From the NCBI GenBank assembly GCA_002368955.1, contig DFDY01000024.1, forward strand, positions 1 through 15,114: a stretch of DNA of 15,114 bases. The letters are read 5' to 3'. The position numbers and the translations under genes were made by a program. The stretch is from Bacteroidales bacterium UBA3816. Lineage in GTDB: Bacteria > Bacteroidota > Bacteroidia > Bacteroidales > P3. Below, piece after piece: positions 8,298 to 15,019 of the stretch. The notes under the pieces are model-generated. The model saw only the letters and a program-made list of their open reading frames with translations. It did no database searches and was not told the DNA's origin. Position 1 is the first letter of the stretch. Each line of letters opens with the position of its first letter.

Positions 8298-9377
8298 TTA
8301 TTCCTCCTTAGGCTCAGGGGCAAGATTGAACTGGACAACCACAGGATAGTGGTCCGAAATATTGGTTTTCAGCCTTCTGTACGAGAGGGCTTCGATGTCG
8401 TCGCTATGCAGGATATAATCGATACGGAAGGCAGGGAAAGGGCCATGATAGGTAGTGCCGAAGCCCCGACCCTGCTCCACAAAGGGGTCTTTCAGCACCT
8501 TGGTCGCCCGCTGATATATATACGACGCCGGGGTGTCGTTGAAGTCGCCCGCAATGATGATAGGGATGCGGCTGCTCTCCACCAGCGGCAGCAACTCCTC
8601 GCGCCACTCCTGCTCGTGACAGCGCACAGTCTCCTTTAACTTGCCCAAAAGCTTGTGAGTAGAAGTGTCGTCATACTGCGCGTGGCTCAGCTGCTCCAGA
8701 CTCTTCAAGTCAGACTCATCCAACTGGTACGAATCCAGGTGCACACAGCAGATTCGCACCTCGTGCCCGTTCTTGTTCAAGTCCACATGAAACTTCGACA
8801 CCTGGTCCATCGTGCTCACGCGTACCAGCGGATAGAGCGAGTATAGCACCAATGGCGTGCGGCTATTGTCGCCATGCACCCCGAAATGATACTTGTAGCC
8901 TCGGGCTTCGAAACTGTCAAGCAGATGCACCTTGCCGCCCTCATAGCATTCCTGCAAACACATCACGTCTGGACGCTCTTCATCCAGCATCCTCAGGAAC
9001 AGCACGGCCCCAGAGTCGCGCGTCATCAGCGTGTCGTTGTCCAGCCCAGTAAAACTGTGCGTGTTGAAGGCCATCACCTTCAACGTATTTTCGGTGGGTT
9101 CCACCTCGGTGGTTCCACCCACCTGGAAGAAAAGCGGCACAAAAGAAAACCGCAGCACGATGGCGGCCACCGAGATGAGAAACTCCCATCGCGACAGGCA
9201 CAGCCATATAATGATGAACACAATATTGGCCAACAAAAGCAAAAAATAGCCATAACTGAAGATGGACACCCAGATGAAACTGCTAGGCGGAAGGGCACCT
9301 GACAGCGTGGAAAAAAGCATGGTCACAACAAATACCAGGTTAAGAGTCAGCAAGATGTATCGAAAAAACTTCTTCAT
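8298..9377 (-). CDS. Membrane-anchored endonuclease/exonuclease/phosphatase-fold protein
   Basis: A 359-residue protein with hydrophobic segments at about 7-28, 34-59 and 66-84, then a DNase I-like catalytic domain from about residue 98. Catalytic motifs are complete: FNTHS with Asn105, LQE with Glu143, His213 in CVHLDS, GDFND (277-281), DYIL (320-323) and SDHYPVV (341-347). The fold covers nucleases, sphingomyelinases and inositol phosphatases, so the substrate is open. With membrane segments first, the domain probably sits at the membrane, possibly on the outer face, which would argue against a role in chromosomal repair despite lying before nth. First gene of the block running to 3478, with a -7 box at 9400-9407. 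Confidence 0.88.
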   Translation of the reverse strand: MKKFFRYILLTLNLVFVVTMLFSTLSGALPPSSFIWVSIFSYGYFLLLLANIVFIIIWLCLSRWEFLISVAAIVLRFSFVPLFFQVGGTTEVEPTENTLKVMAFNTHSFTGLDNDTLMTRDSGAVLFLRMLDEERPDVMCLQECYEGGKVHLLDSFEARGYKYHFGVHGDNSRTPLVLYSLYPLVRVSTMDQVSKFHVDLNKNGHEVRICCVHLDSYQLDESDLKSLEQLSHAQYDDTSTHKLLGKLKETVRCHEQEWREELLPLVESSRIPIIIAGDFNDTPASYIYQRATKVLKDPFVEQGRGFGTTYHGPFPAFRIDYILHSDDIEALSYRRLKTNISDHYPVVVQFNLAPEPKEE

Positions 9378-9399
9378 AAGCGCTTATTAGTACAAAATG

Positions 9400-9407
9400 C
9401 AAAAGTA
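9400..9407 (-). promoter_or_regulatory. -7 box of the five-gene minus-strand operon
   Basis: On the minus strand TACTTTTG matches TAnnTTTG, ending 22 nt before the ATG at 9377 (leader about 15-20 nt). No TTTG at -33 is apparent. Upstream lie GTAC overlap, a T tract and AATTC, a loose version of the layout of the two plus-strand promoters at 9442 and 10251. Confidence 0.6.
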
Positions 9408-9441
9408 CAAAAAAAAATCCGAATTCTACACTCTATATTCT

Positions 9442-9467
9442 AATTCAAAAAAAAGTACTATCTTTGC
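9442..9467 (+). promoter_or_regulatory. aroE promoter, copy 1 of a 26-nt promoter block
   Basis: AATTC, eight A, GTA, C, then TATCTTTGC. The -7 box TATCTTTG occupies 9459-9466 and ends only 4 nt before the aroE ATG at 9471. Bacteroidetes transcripts typically start a few bases beyond this box, so the transcript should begin at or beside the ATG. No recognisable -33 TTTG. The block recurs at 10251-10276 with one mismatch. Confidence 0.7.
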
Positions 9468-9470
9468 GCC

Positions 9471-10199
9471 ATGAAAAAATACGGCCTTATCGGGAAAAAA
9501 CTTGGCCATTCGTGGTCAAAGAAATGGTTCGACACCATGTTCGCCAGCACTGGCATCAACGATGCCCAATATTGTCTGTACGAAATGCCCAACCTGGAAG
9601 GGCTGCCCCATTGGGTGGCAGAAGAGGGGTTGCGTGGATTTAACGTCACCATTCCCTACAAAGAGGAAATTATCCCCCTGCTGGACGACATGGACGAGGT
9701 TGTGCAGGCCATCGGGGCCACCAACTGCGTTGAGGTGACAGAGGGCCGACTGGTGGGCCACAATACTGACGCGCCCGCCTTTGAGCAGACCTTGCGCCCA
9801 CTGCTGAAGCCATGGCACACCCGCGCCCTTATCTTGGGCACCGGCGGTGCCTCCAAGGCCGTGGCTTTCACCCTTCGGCGGCTGGGTATAGACTACGCAT
9901 TTGTTTCCCGCTCGCCACAGGGCAGGCCCAATATCATAGGCTATGCTGAGGCATGCAGGCAGGTCCCCGACACATTTCTGATAGTCAACTGCACCCCTGT
10001 GGGGATGTATCCAAACACCGAGGCTTCGCCCTGGCCGACCAACCAGCCGTTCACCTCACGACATCTTTGTTACGACCTAATCTATAACCCCGCCCAAACC
10101 CGCTTTCTCCAATCAGCAAAAGCCTGCGGAGCGGCCTGGGCTGGCGGTCTCGCCATGCTTGAACGACAAGCCCAGTTGAGTTGGAATATCTGGAAATAA
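9471..10199 (+). CDS. aroE: Shikimate dehydrogenase
   Basis: A 242-residue enzyme that reduces 3-dehydroshikimate to shikimate with NADPH, fourth step of aromatic amino acid and folate precursor synthesis. Substrate-site residues are visible: SWS (14-16) in GKKLGHSWSKKWF, Lys64 in NVTIPYK, Asn85 in GATN, Asp100 in HNTDAPAF, and Gln233 in GLAMLERQA. The cofactor domain has GTGGASKA (123-130) and NCTPVGM (173-179). It is shorter than E. coli AroE (272), mainly around the second half of the Rossmann domain, which I believe is usual for Bacteroidetes. The ATG at 9471 is fixed by the conserved YGLIG at residues 4-8, which leaves almost no room for a 5' leader after the promoter box. Confidence 0.96.
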   Translation: MKKYGLIGKKLGHSWSKKWFDTMFASTGINDAQYCLYEMPNLEGLPHWVAEEGLRGFNVTIPYKEEIIPLLDDMDEVVQAIGATNCVEVTEGRLVGHNTDAPAFEQTLRPLLKPWHTRALILGTGGASKAVAFTLRRLGIDYAFVSRSPQGRPNIIGYAEACRQVPDTFLIVNCTPVGMYPNTEASPWPTNQPFTSRHLCYDLIYNPAQTRFLQSAKACGAAWAGGLAMLERQAQLSWNIWK

Positions 10200-10250
10200 A
10201 ACTGGATGTGATAATGTTTTAATGAGAGAATCGCGGCTGGCAAATTAATG

Positions 10251-10276
10251 AATTCAAAAAAAAGTATTATCTTTGC
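10251..10276 (+). promoter_or_regulatory. Promoter of the acyltransferase gene, copy 2 of the 26-nt block
   Basis: Same block as at 9442-9467 with T instead of C at one position. The -7 box TATCTTTG occupies 10268-10275. The ATG at 10285 begins 10 nt after the last base of the box, so the leader should be only about 4-6 nt. This gives the acyltransferase gene its own transcription start just after aroE. Confidence 0.65.
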
Positions 10277-10284
10277 AAATTGAC

Positions 10285-11370
10285 ATGGAAGACTTCAGCA
10301 GTTATTATCCCTATGAGGGTCAGGAATTTAAAGAAGCTATGCGCCAATTGGTGGAGAGCCAATACTACGCGCAGGTGGCTCCTTTGTTGTTTCCTGAGCT
10401 GACATTGGAGGAGCTGAAGCTGCGAATTTTGGGATTGACCGATGTGGACCAGTTCCAGGCCCACGTCATGATTCGAGCCTGCCAGTACATCATCCGGAGC
10501 ACCATGACTGAGTTCACTTATAGCGGACTGGAACACGTTGGTTCGAAGCCCTGCCTCTTCATCTCCAACCATCGCGACATCACGGTGGACGCCATCATGA
10601 CGGAGTACATACTCATCTCTAACCAGCTGAAATCGTCCCATGTGGTCATTGGATCGAACCTATATGAAATGCCGCTGATGGAACAGATGGCCCGCCTGAA
10701 CAAGATGTATGCCATAGGCCGCGGAGGCAACCAGAAGGAGTTCTACAGGGACCTGATGGACATGTCGCGCTACCTGCGGCATCAGGTGGTGGAACGGCAG
10801 GAGAAGGTATGGATTGCCCAACGCAACGGACGCACCAAGGATGGCATCGACCGCACCGACCCCGCCCTGGTCAAGATGATTGCCTACAGCGGAGACCGCA
10901 GCCATCCGGCCCAGTCGCTGGCCGCAATGAACATAGTTCCCATCAGCATCTCCTATGAGTGGGAGCCCTGCGGAGCACTGAAAGCCCGCGAGGTGTGCCT
11001 GCGCAGGCAAGGCCCCTACCAGAAGGCCCCTGGCGAGGACACCCAAAGCATCCTCTCAGGCATCAACGATTTTAAAGGACGAGTACATCTCACTTTCTGC
11101 CAACCTATCGGTTTAGAGGAGCTTGAGTCGGCAAAAGGTGATTATGATGCCATTGCCAAGATTATCGACCAGCGCATCGACCGTTGCTACCGTCTTTGGC
11201 CAAACAACTACATCGCCCACGAACTCATGAGTGGCTCTTCGCACAGCGGGAAGTACACCAACGAGGAGAAGCACCAGTTTATGCGCTACGTGGACGAGGC
11301 CTGCCAGAAGTACGACATTGACGGATTTCGCGATGTACTTGTGCAAATCTACGCCGCCGCCGTCCATTAG
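10285..11370 (+). CDS. Glycerolipid acyltransferase (PlsC/PlsB-like)
   Basis: A 361-residue protein of the glycerophosphate/lysophosphatidate acyltransferase superfamily, expected to move an acyl chain onto a glycerolipid at the inner membrane. Motif I region: FISNHRDITVD (92-102), with His96 and Asp102. Motif II region: NLYEMPLMEQMARLNKMYAIGR (125-146). Motif III region: QRNGRTKDG (179-187), then DPALVKMI, and motif IV-like IVPISISYEWEP (217-228). The QRxGRxKDG form is the one I know from Bacteroidetes proteins annotated as 1-acyl-glycerol-3-phosphate acyltransferases. The catalytic pair is spaced H-X5-D rather than the textbook H-X4-D. No clear membrane helix is visible. A TTG four codons upstream (10273) is in frame but overlaps the -7 box, so I use the ATG at 10285. 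Confidence 0.8.
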   Translation: MEDFSSYYPYEGQEFKEAMRQLVESQYYAQVAPLLFPELTLEELKLRILGLTDVDQFQAHVMIRACQYIIRSTMTEFTYSGLEHVGSKPCLFISNHRDITVDAIMTEYILISNQLKSSHVVIGSNLYEMPLMEQMARLNKMYAIGRGGNQKEFYRDLMDMSRYLRHQVVERQEKVWIAQRNGRTKDGIDRTDPALVKMIAYSGDRSHPAQSLAAMNIVPISISYEWEPCGALKAREVCLRRQGPYQKAPGEDTQSILSGINDFKGRVHLTFCQPIGLEELESAKGDYDAIAKIIDQRIDRCYRLWPNNYIAHELMSGSSHSGKYTNEEKHQFMRYVDEACQKYDIDGFRDVLVQIYAAAVH

Positions 11371-11383
11371 CTCGGAAGAGCTA
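11368..11383 (+). other. Stable hairpin with GNRA loop containing the stop codon
   Basis: TAGCTC (11368-11373), loop GGAA, GAGCTA (11378-11383): a perfect 6-bp stem capped by a GNRA tetraloop. The first three bases of the stem are the stop codon of the acyltransferase gene. Confidence 0.5.
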
Positions 11384-11420
11384 GACCCTCTGTATCATTT
11401 ATGTTATTACAATATATAAC

Positions 11421-11449
11421 TGCGGTCAGGCCGCAATCTTTTATTTTTT
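11421..11449 (+). terminator. Probable rho-independent terminator between the acyltransferase gene and prfA
   Basis: TGCGG (11421-11425), loop TCAGG, CCGCA (11431-11435), followed by ATC and a T-rich run to 11449. The stem is short but the U tract is good. It lies only 21 nt before the prfA start, so it could also act as an attenuator or partial barrier. I see no clear TAnnTTTG promoter between it and prfA (TATTTTTT at 11442 is the nearest). Confidence 0.6.
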
Positions 11450-11470
11450 CAAACAGAAAACAACAAGAAT

Positions 11471-12541
11471 ATGTTAGATAAACTAGAAGCAATTTACACA
11501 CGTTATCAGGAAATTGAGGCTCAAATGAACGACCCTCAGATTACCGCCGACATGAAACGCTATGTCAAACTCAGCAAGGACTACAAGGACCTCCAGCCCG
11601 TGGTTAAAGCCTACCATGACTACAAGGCCCTTTTGGACACCATTGCCGAGTGCAAGGAACTGCTCAGCACCGAGAAAGACGAAGAACTGCGCGAGATGGC
11701 CAAGCTGGAGCTGACCGAAAGCAATGAGCGAAAGGATAAGATGGAGGAGGAGATACGCATCATGCTCATCCCCGAAGACCCCACCGACAGCAAGAACGCC
11801 GTGGTGGAGATTCGCGGCGGTACGGGCGGTGACGAGGCCTGCATCTTTGCGGGCGACCTATTCCGCATGTACAGCCGCTATTGCGAGAAGAAACACTGGA
11901 AGATTGAGATTGTGGACTTCAACGAGGGCACCGCAGGCGGCTACAAGGACATCACCTTCAACGTGACCGGCGAGAAGGTGTACGGCATGCTCAAGTACGA
12001 AAGCGGCGTACACCGCGTGCAGCGCGTGCCCGCCACCGAGACCCAAGGACGCGTGCACACCTCTGCCGCTGGCGTGGTGGTGTTGCCCGAGGCCGAGGAA
12101 CTGGACGTGGAGCTGAACATGTCCGACGTGAAGAAAGAGACCTTCTGCGCCTCCGGCCCTGGCGGCCAGTGTGTCAACACCACTTACTCCGCTGTGCGCC
12201 TCACCCACATCCCCACCGGCATCGTGGTCTCCATGCAGGACCAGAAGTCGCAGATTAAGAACATGGAGAAGGCCCTGGTCATCCTCCGCACTCGCCTCTA
12301 TGAGCGCGAATATAACAAGTACATGGAGGAACTCTCCAGCAAGCGCAAGACCATGGTGGCCACCGGCGACCGCAGCGAGAAGGTGCGCACTTACAACTAT
12401 CCCCAAAGCCGTGTCACCGACCACCGCATAGGCTACACCATGTACAATCTGCCTGCCTTCATGGACGGCGACATCGAAGACCTGATTGATGCCCTGCAGC
12501 TGGCCGAAAACGCCGAGAAACTGAAGGAAAGCGTCGGCTGA
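11471..12541 (+). CDS. prfA: Peptide chain release factor 1
   Basis: A 356-residue release factor that reads UAA and UAG in the ribosomal A site and triggers peptide release. The anticodon-like PxT motif is PAT (187-189) in RVQRVPATETQGRVHTSA, which marks it as RF1 and not RF2 (SPF). The catalytic GGQ is at 231-233 in GPGGQCVNTTYSAVRL. The coiled-coil N-terminal domain is about 1-100. Length is close to E. coli RF1 (360). The leader is A-rich (AACAAGAAT) with no Shine-Dalgarno sequence. An intact RF1 matters for the internal TAG in the MerR gene nearby. The DUF1848 gene follows after 9 nt. Confidence 0.98.
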   Translation: MLDKLEAIYTRYQEIEAQMNDPQITADMKRYVKLSKDYKDLQPVVKAYHDYKALLDTIAECKELLSTEKDEELREMAKLELTESNERKDKMEEEIRIMLIPEDPTDSKNAVVEIRGGTGGDEACIFAGDLFRMYSRYCEKKHWKIEIVDFNEGTAGGYKDITFNVTGEKVYGMLKYESGVHRVQRVPATETQGRVHTSAAGVVVLPEAEELDVELNMSDVKKETFCASGPGGQCVNTTYSAVRLTHIPTGIVVSMQDQKSQIKNMEKALVILRTRLYEREYNKYMEELSSKRKTMVATGDRSEKVRTYNYPQSRVTDHRIGYTMYNLPAFMDGDIEDLIDALQLAENAEKLKESVG

Positions 12542-12550
12542 TTTGCCTGC

Positions 12551-13510
12551 ATGATTATCAACACCGGCGGGCGCACCGACACGGTCCAATACTACAGCGA
12601 ATGGCTGCTCAACCGCTTCAGGGAGGGCTATGTGCTTTCGCGCAACCCAATGTTCCCTTCTACGGTGAACCGCTATGAATTGGACCCCGAGGTGGTGGAC
12701 TGCGTGGTGTTCTGCTCGAAAAACTACCGCCCCATCCTGCCACGTCTGCATGAGATAACAGAGCGATTCAACACCTATTTTCACTACACCATCACCGCCT
12801 ACGGCGCCGACATGGAACCACGGGTACCGCCCGTGGACGAGAGCATGGACACCCTCATCGAACTGAGCCGAATGGTAGGCAGGCAGCGGATTGCCTGGCG
12901 GTACGACCCAGTGCTGCTTTCGGACAAATACTCGGTGGAGCTGCATTGCGAGACTTTTGCCCGCATGGCTCACAGATTGGCGCCGTATGTGGACCGTTGC
13001 ATATTCAGTTTTGTGCAGCTGTACAAGAAATTGGAGTACAACATGCCGGAACTGAAACCCGTTGGTGAAACCGAACGCATGAAACTAGCACGGAGTTTCG
13101 GACAAACTGCACATGCCTATGGCCTGACACTGCAGACTTGTGCCACGGTGGAGGACTATTCGCAATTCGGCATTCACGCTTCGGGCTGCATGACGCTCGA
13201 CATTTTAGGACGAGCCAACGGCATCCACTTCAAGCCAAGGAAGCATCCCGGCATGAGACCCAAATGCCACTGTATCGATGCCCGCGACATCGGAGCCTAC
13301 AACACTTGTCCTAACGGCTGCCGATACTGCTACGCCAACCGCGACCCACAACAGGCCGAACGCAACTACCACCTGCACGACCCCGCCTCCCCTCTCCTAC
13401 TCGGCCACCTCCAACCCACCGACACCATCCTCCCCAGCCCACAAAAGAGCTGGCTCTCACCCCCACCGCAACCAACACTGTTTGATTTCCCAGATATGAC
13501 AAAACAATAA
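12551..13510 (+). CDS. DUF1848 family protein with C-terminal CxxxCxxC motif
   Basis: A 319-residue cytoplasmic protein of the DUF1848 family, whose function is unknown to me. It starts with INTGGRTDTVQYYSEWLLNR (3-22) and GYVLSRNP (26-33), the typical family opening, then VFCSKNYRPILP (53-64), HYTITAYG (78-85) and WRYDPVLLS (116-124). The C-terminal third is rich in cysteines: Cys197, Cys213, CHC (239-241) and CPNGCRYC (253-260), the last giving C-X3-C-X2-C as in radical SAM enzymes, followed by YAN. An iron-sulfur cluster is likely. The tail is proline-rich and ends QPTLFDFPDMTKQ. It starts 9 nt after prfA, so the two are probably cotranscribed; a strong terminator follows. Confidence 0.85.
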   Translation: MIINTGGRTDTVQYYSEWLLNRFREGYVLSRNPMFPSTVNRYELDPEVVDCVVFCSKNYRPILPRLHEITERFNTYFHYTITAYGADMEPRVPPVDESMDTLIELSRMVGRQRIAWRYDPVLLSDKYSVELHCETFARMAHRLAPYVDRCIFSFVQLYKKLEYNMPELKPVGETERMKLARSFGQTAHAYGLTLQTCATVEDYSQFGIHASGCMTLDILGRANGIHFKPRKHPGMRPKCHCIDARDIGAYNTCPNGCRYCYANRDPQQAERNYHLHDPASPLLLGHLQPTDTILPSPQKSWLSPPPQPTLFDFPDMTKQ

Positions 13511-13514
13511 TAAA

Positions 13515-13548
13515 CCGGAGCTACCCAAATGGGGGCTCCGGCTTTTTT
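13515..13548 (+). terminator. Strong rho-independent terminator after the prfA-DUF1848 unit
   Basis: CCGGAGC (13515-13521) pairs with GCTCCGG (13535-13541); inside it CCC pairs with GGG around AAAT. C and six T follow (13543-13548). On the other strand the same hairpin lies just past the MerR gene stop (13564) and is followed by TTTATTATTG, so it may also stop transcripts from that side. Confidence 0.88.
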
Positions 13549-13563
13549 GATTGAGGATTTCGA

Positions 13564-14766
13564 CTACTTTTGTAGGGTGGCCCAGATGCGGCTGCCTTGG
13601 CGATAGACAATGTATATCTTTGTGCCTGCAAGGATGGGTATGCGAACTTGTGCACTCTGCTCGGGGAAGAGGCGGAAGAGTTGGACGCTGTCATGCCGCT
13701 CGGCTACAACTGCTGCTATGTAGTAGTCCTTGGTCATGGGAAGGCCATACTCAAGGAGGTACTCGCCGTCCGTTTCAGTGACCGTGGGCTGGTCAGCCAG
13801 TTCGCTTGGCTTTACGGGGATGGGGTCGAGTGTCTTGCCACAGCACTCCATTCTTCCTTTGCCATATGTGATGGCCACATTACCACAATTGGGACAGCAA
13901 AATAGGCTGAGGCGATTTGTCATTGGGACTTTGAGAAGTGCTACTTTCTCTGCCGGAACCTGAATGATAGTGAGCCACTTCTGTGGGTCTGTCTGGTTCC
14001 ACACGCCATCCACATAACAGGCACGCGGTGCTCCCGCCATCCGATAGCCCTCTTTCTCCATGTAGGCGAAAAGGTCGATATAGCTTTGGTAGAGCTGATC
14101 GTAAGGACCGTAGACCTTCATGCAGACGGCCAAAGGTATCTCAGGATTGTGGCGGAAATGGATGATTTCGCTGTCCTCTTTGGCCTCAAGAACCTGCTCG
14201 CAGTACTCGAAGTCGATGTCGTGGTCCTTGTATTCTTTGTCGTGCTCAAAGGTGTAGCAATAGCCTGGCTCGGGACATTTGCAACCAAGACGTGCCATTT
14301 CTGGTCCTATGACATTGCAACAGAGGTCGCCAATGGCATTATAGCTGGGGATGATGCCGCGGTAGTAGGCCACGGTCATGGCTGGGATGTTTTGAATTGA
14401 TATTTTTTCCATGATTTGATACTTTTGCTGTGAGCTTATCAAAGCCTGTAGTCGGTCGCGACGGAGGAGCATCTGATGGAGGCTCGCTTCGGTCTGGAGG
14501 ATTTTGGCCTCCAAGAGTCGGAGGGATGGCTCTTGCGAATTGCTGTCCATGAGGCCGCCTATTTCTTCTAACGAGAAGCCCAACTCTTTGAAACGGCGTA
14601 TCGTATTCATCGTCTGCAACTAGCTGACATGATAGTAGCGATAGCCTGTCCACGGGTCCACCTTACTAGGCGTTATCAAACCCAGTTTCTCGTAATGGTG
14701 GAGCGTTTTGACCGTCACACCACAGAGCTTTGAAAACTCACCGATTTGTAAATTAGTTACTTCCAT
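13564..14766 (-). pseudogene. MerR-family regulator interrupted by an in-frame TAG
   Basis: The frame runs from ATG 14766 to stop TAG 13566-13564 as 400 codon positions, with an internal TAG at codon 49 (14622-14620). Residues 1-48 form the MerR winged helix: LQIGEFSKLCGVTVKTLHHY, then EKLGLITPSKVDPWTGYRYY. After the stop the same frame resumes with LQTMNTIRRFKELGFSLEEI, the second half of that domain, so no frameshift is involved. A helical linker (about 80-120), a GyrI-like effector-binding domain (about 121-272), a Cys motif C-X2-C-X13-CC (291, 294, 308, 309) and a superoxide-reductase-like tail (about 320-398) follow. If translation ends at codon 49, only a half DNA-binding domain is made; re-initiation at TTG 14619 or ATG 14610 would give an effector part without DNA binding. 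It may be a nonsense allele, a sequencing error, or rarely suppressed. The promoter is intact. Confidence 0.8.
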
Positions 14767-14792
14767 GATTCATTGCGCAATTATATCATTTG

Positions 14793-14825
14793 CAAATATA
14801 CAACCATCCCCAAGGTATGAGTCAA
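14793..14825 (-). promoter_or_regulatory. Promoter of the MerR-family gene
   Basis: On the minus strand TTGACT (14825-14820), a 19-nt spacer, then TATATTTG (14800-14793), an exact TAnnTTTG box. The predicted leader is about 20 nt to the ATG at 14766. The spacer contains an imperfect dyad (ACC...GGT around TTGGGGAT). MerR proteins often bind 19-20 bp spacers of their own promoters, so autoregulation is possible but unproven. Confidence 0.65.
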
Positions 14826-14941
14826 GAGGTTTAACAAAGTTTAACTCCTGAGAGGCTGCCGCTTGTCCATATCCCAAAAGAGTTATGGAGGGGAGCTTGT
14901 CTACCGTTGTCCTTGTACGGCCAGGCGTATAATCAATATAG

Positions 14942-14974
14942 AAGCCGGAAGCCTCTGAGAGGGGCTTCCGGCTT
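14942..14974 (-). terminator. Terminator of the right-edge minus-strand gene
   Basis: AAGCCGGAAGCC (14942-14953) and GGCTTCCGGCTT (14963-14974) form a perfect 12-bp stem with a 9-nt loop. On the minus strand it lies 45 nt after the stop at 15020, is preceded by an A run and followed by CTATATTGATT. The stretch between this hairpin and the MerR promoter (14826-14941) shows no gene. Confidence 0.72.
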
Positions 14975-15019
14975 TTGAGGTTGCATTGCAGAGAGACAAA
15001 GCTCTCCGCGAAGGCGCTA

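Noticed and set aside
7641..8639. A 332-codon plus-strand open frame
   Set aside because: Antisense to nth and the end of the DNase I-fold gene, both of which have full catalytic motifs.
10273..10284. TTG as the start of the acyltransferase
   Set aside because: The TTG lies inside the -7 promoter box, so it would not be in the transcript; the ATG at 10285 follows.
11858..12973. A 371-codon minus-strand open frame
   Set aside because: Antisense to prfA and the DUF1848 gene; the His/Val/Gly-rich translation is typical of a shadow frame.
14339..14653. A separate small minus-strand gene overlapping the MerR stop codon
   Set aside because: It is in a different frame from both MerR halves and its Arg/Pro-rich translation resembles nothing; the MerR frame continues uninterrupted apart from the TAG.
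13564..14766. TAG read as Gln throughout (genetic code 15, as in some gut phages)
   Set aside because: TAG is the natural stop of nth (7640-7638), the acyltransferase gene (11368-11370) and the MerR gene itself (13566-13564), and an intact RF1 gene is present. One internal TAG does not support reassignment.
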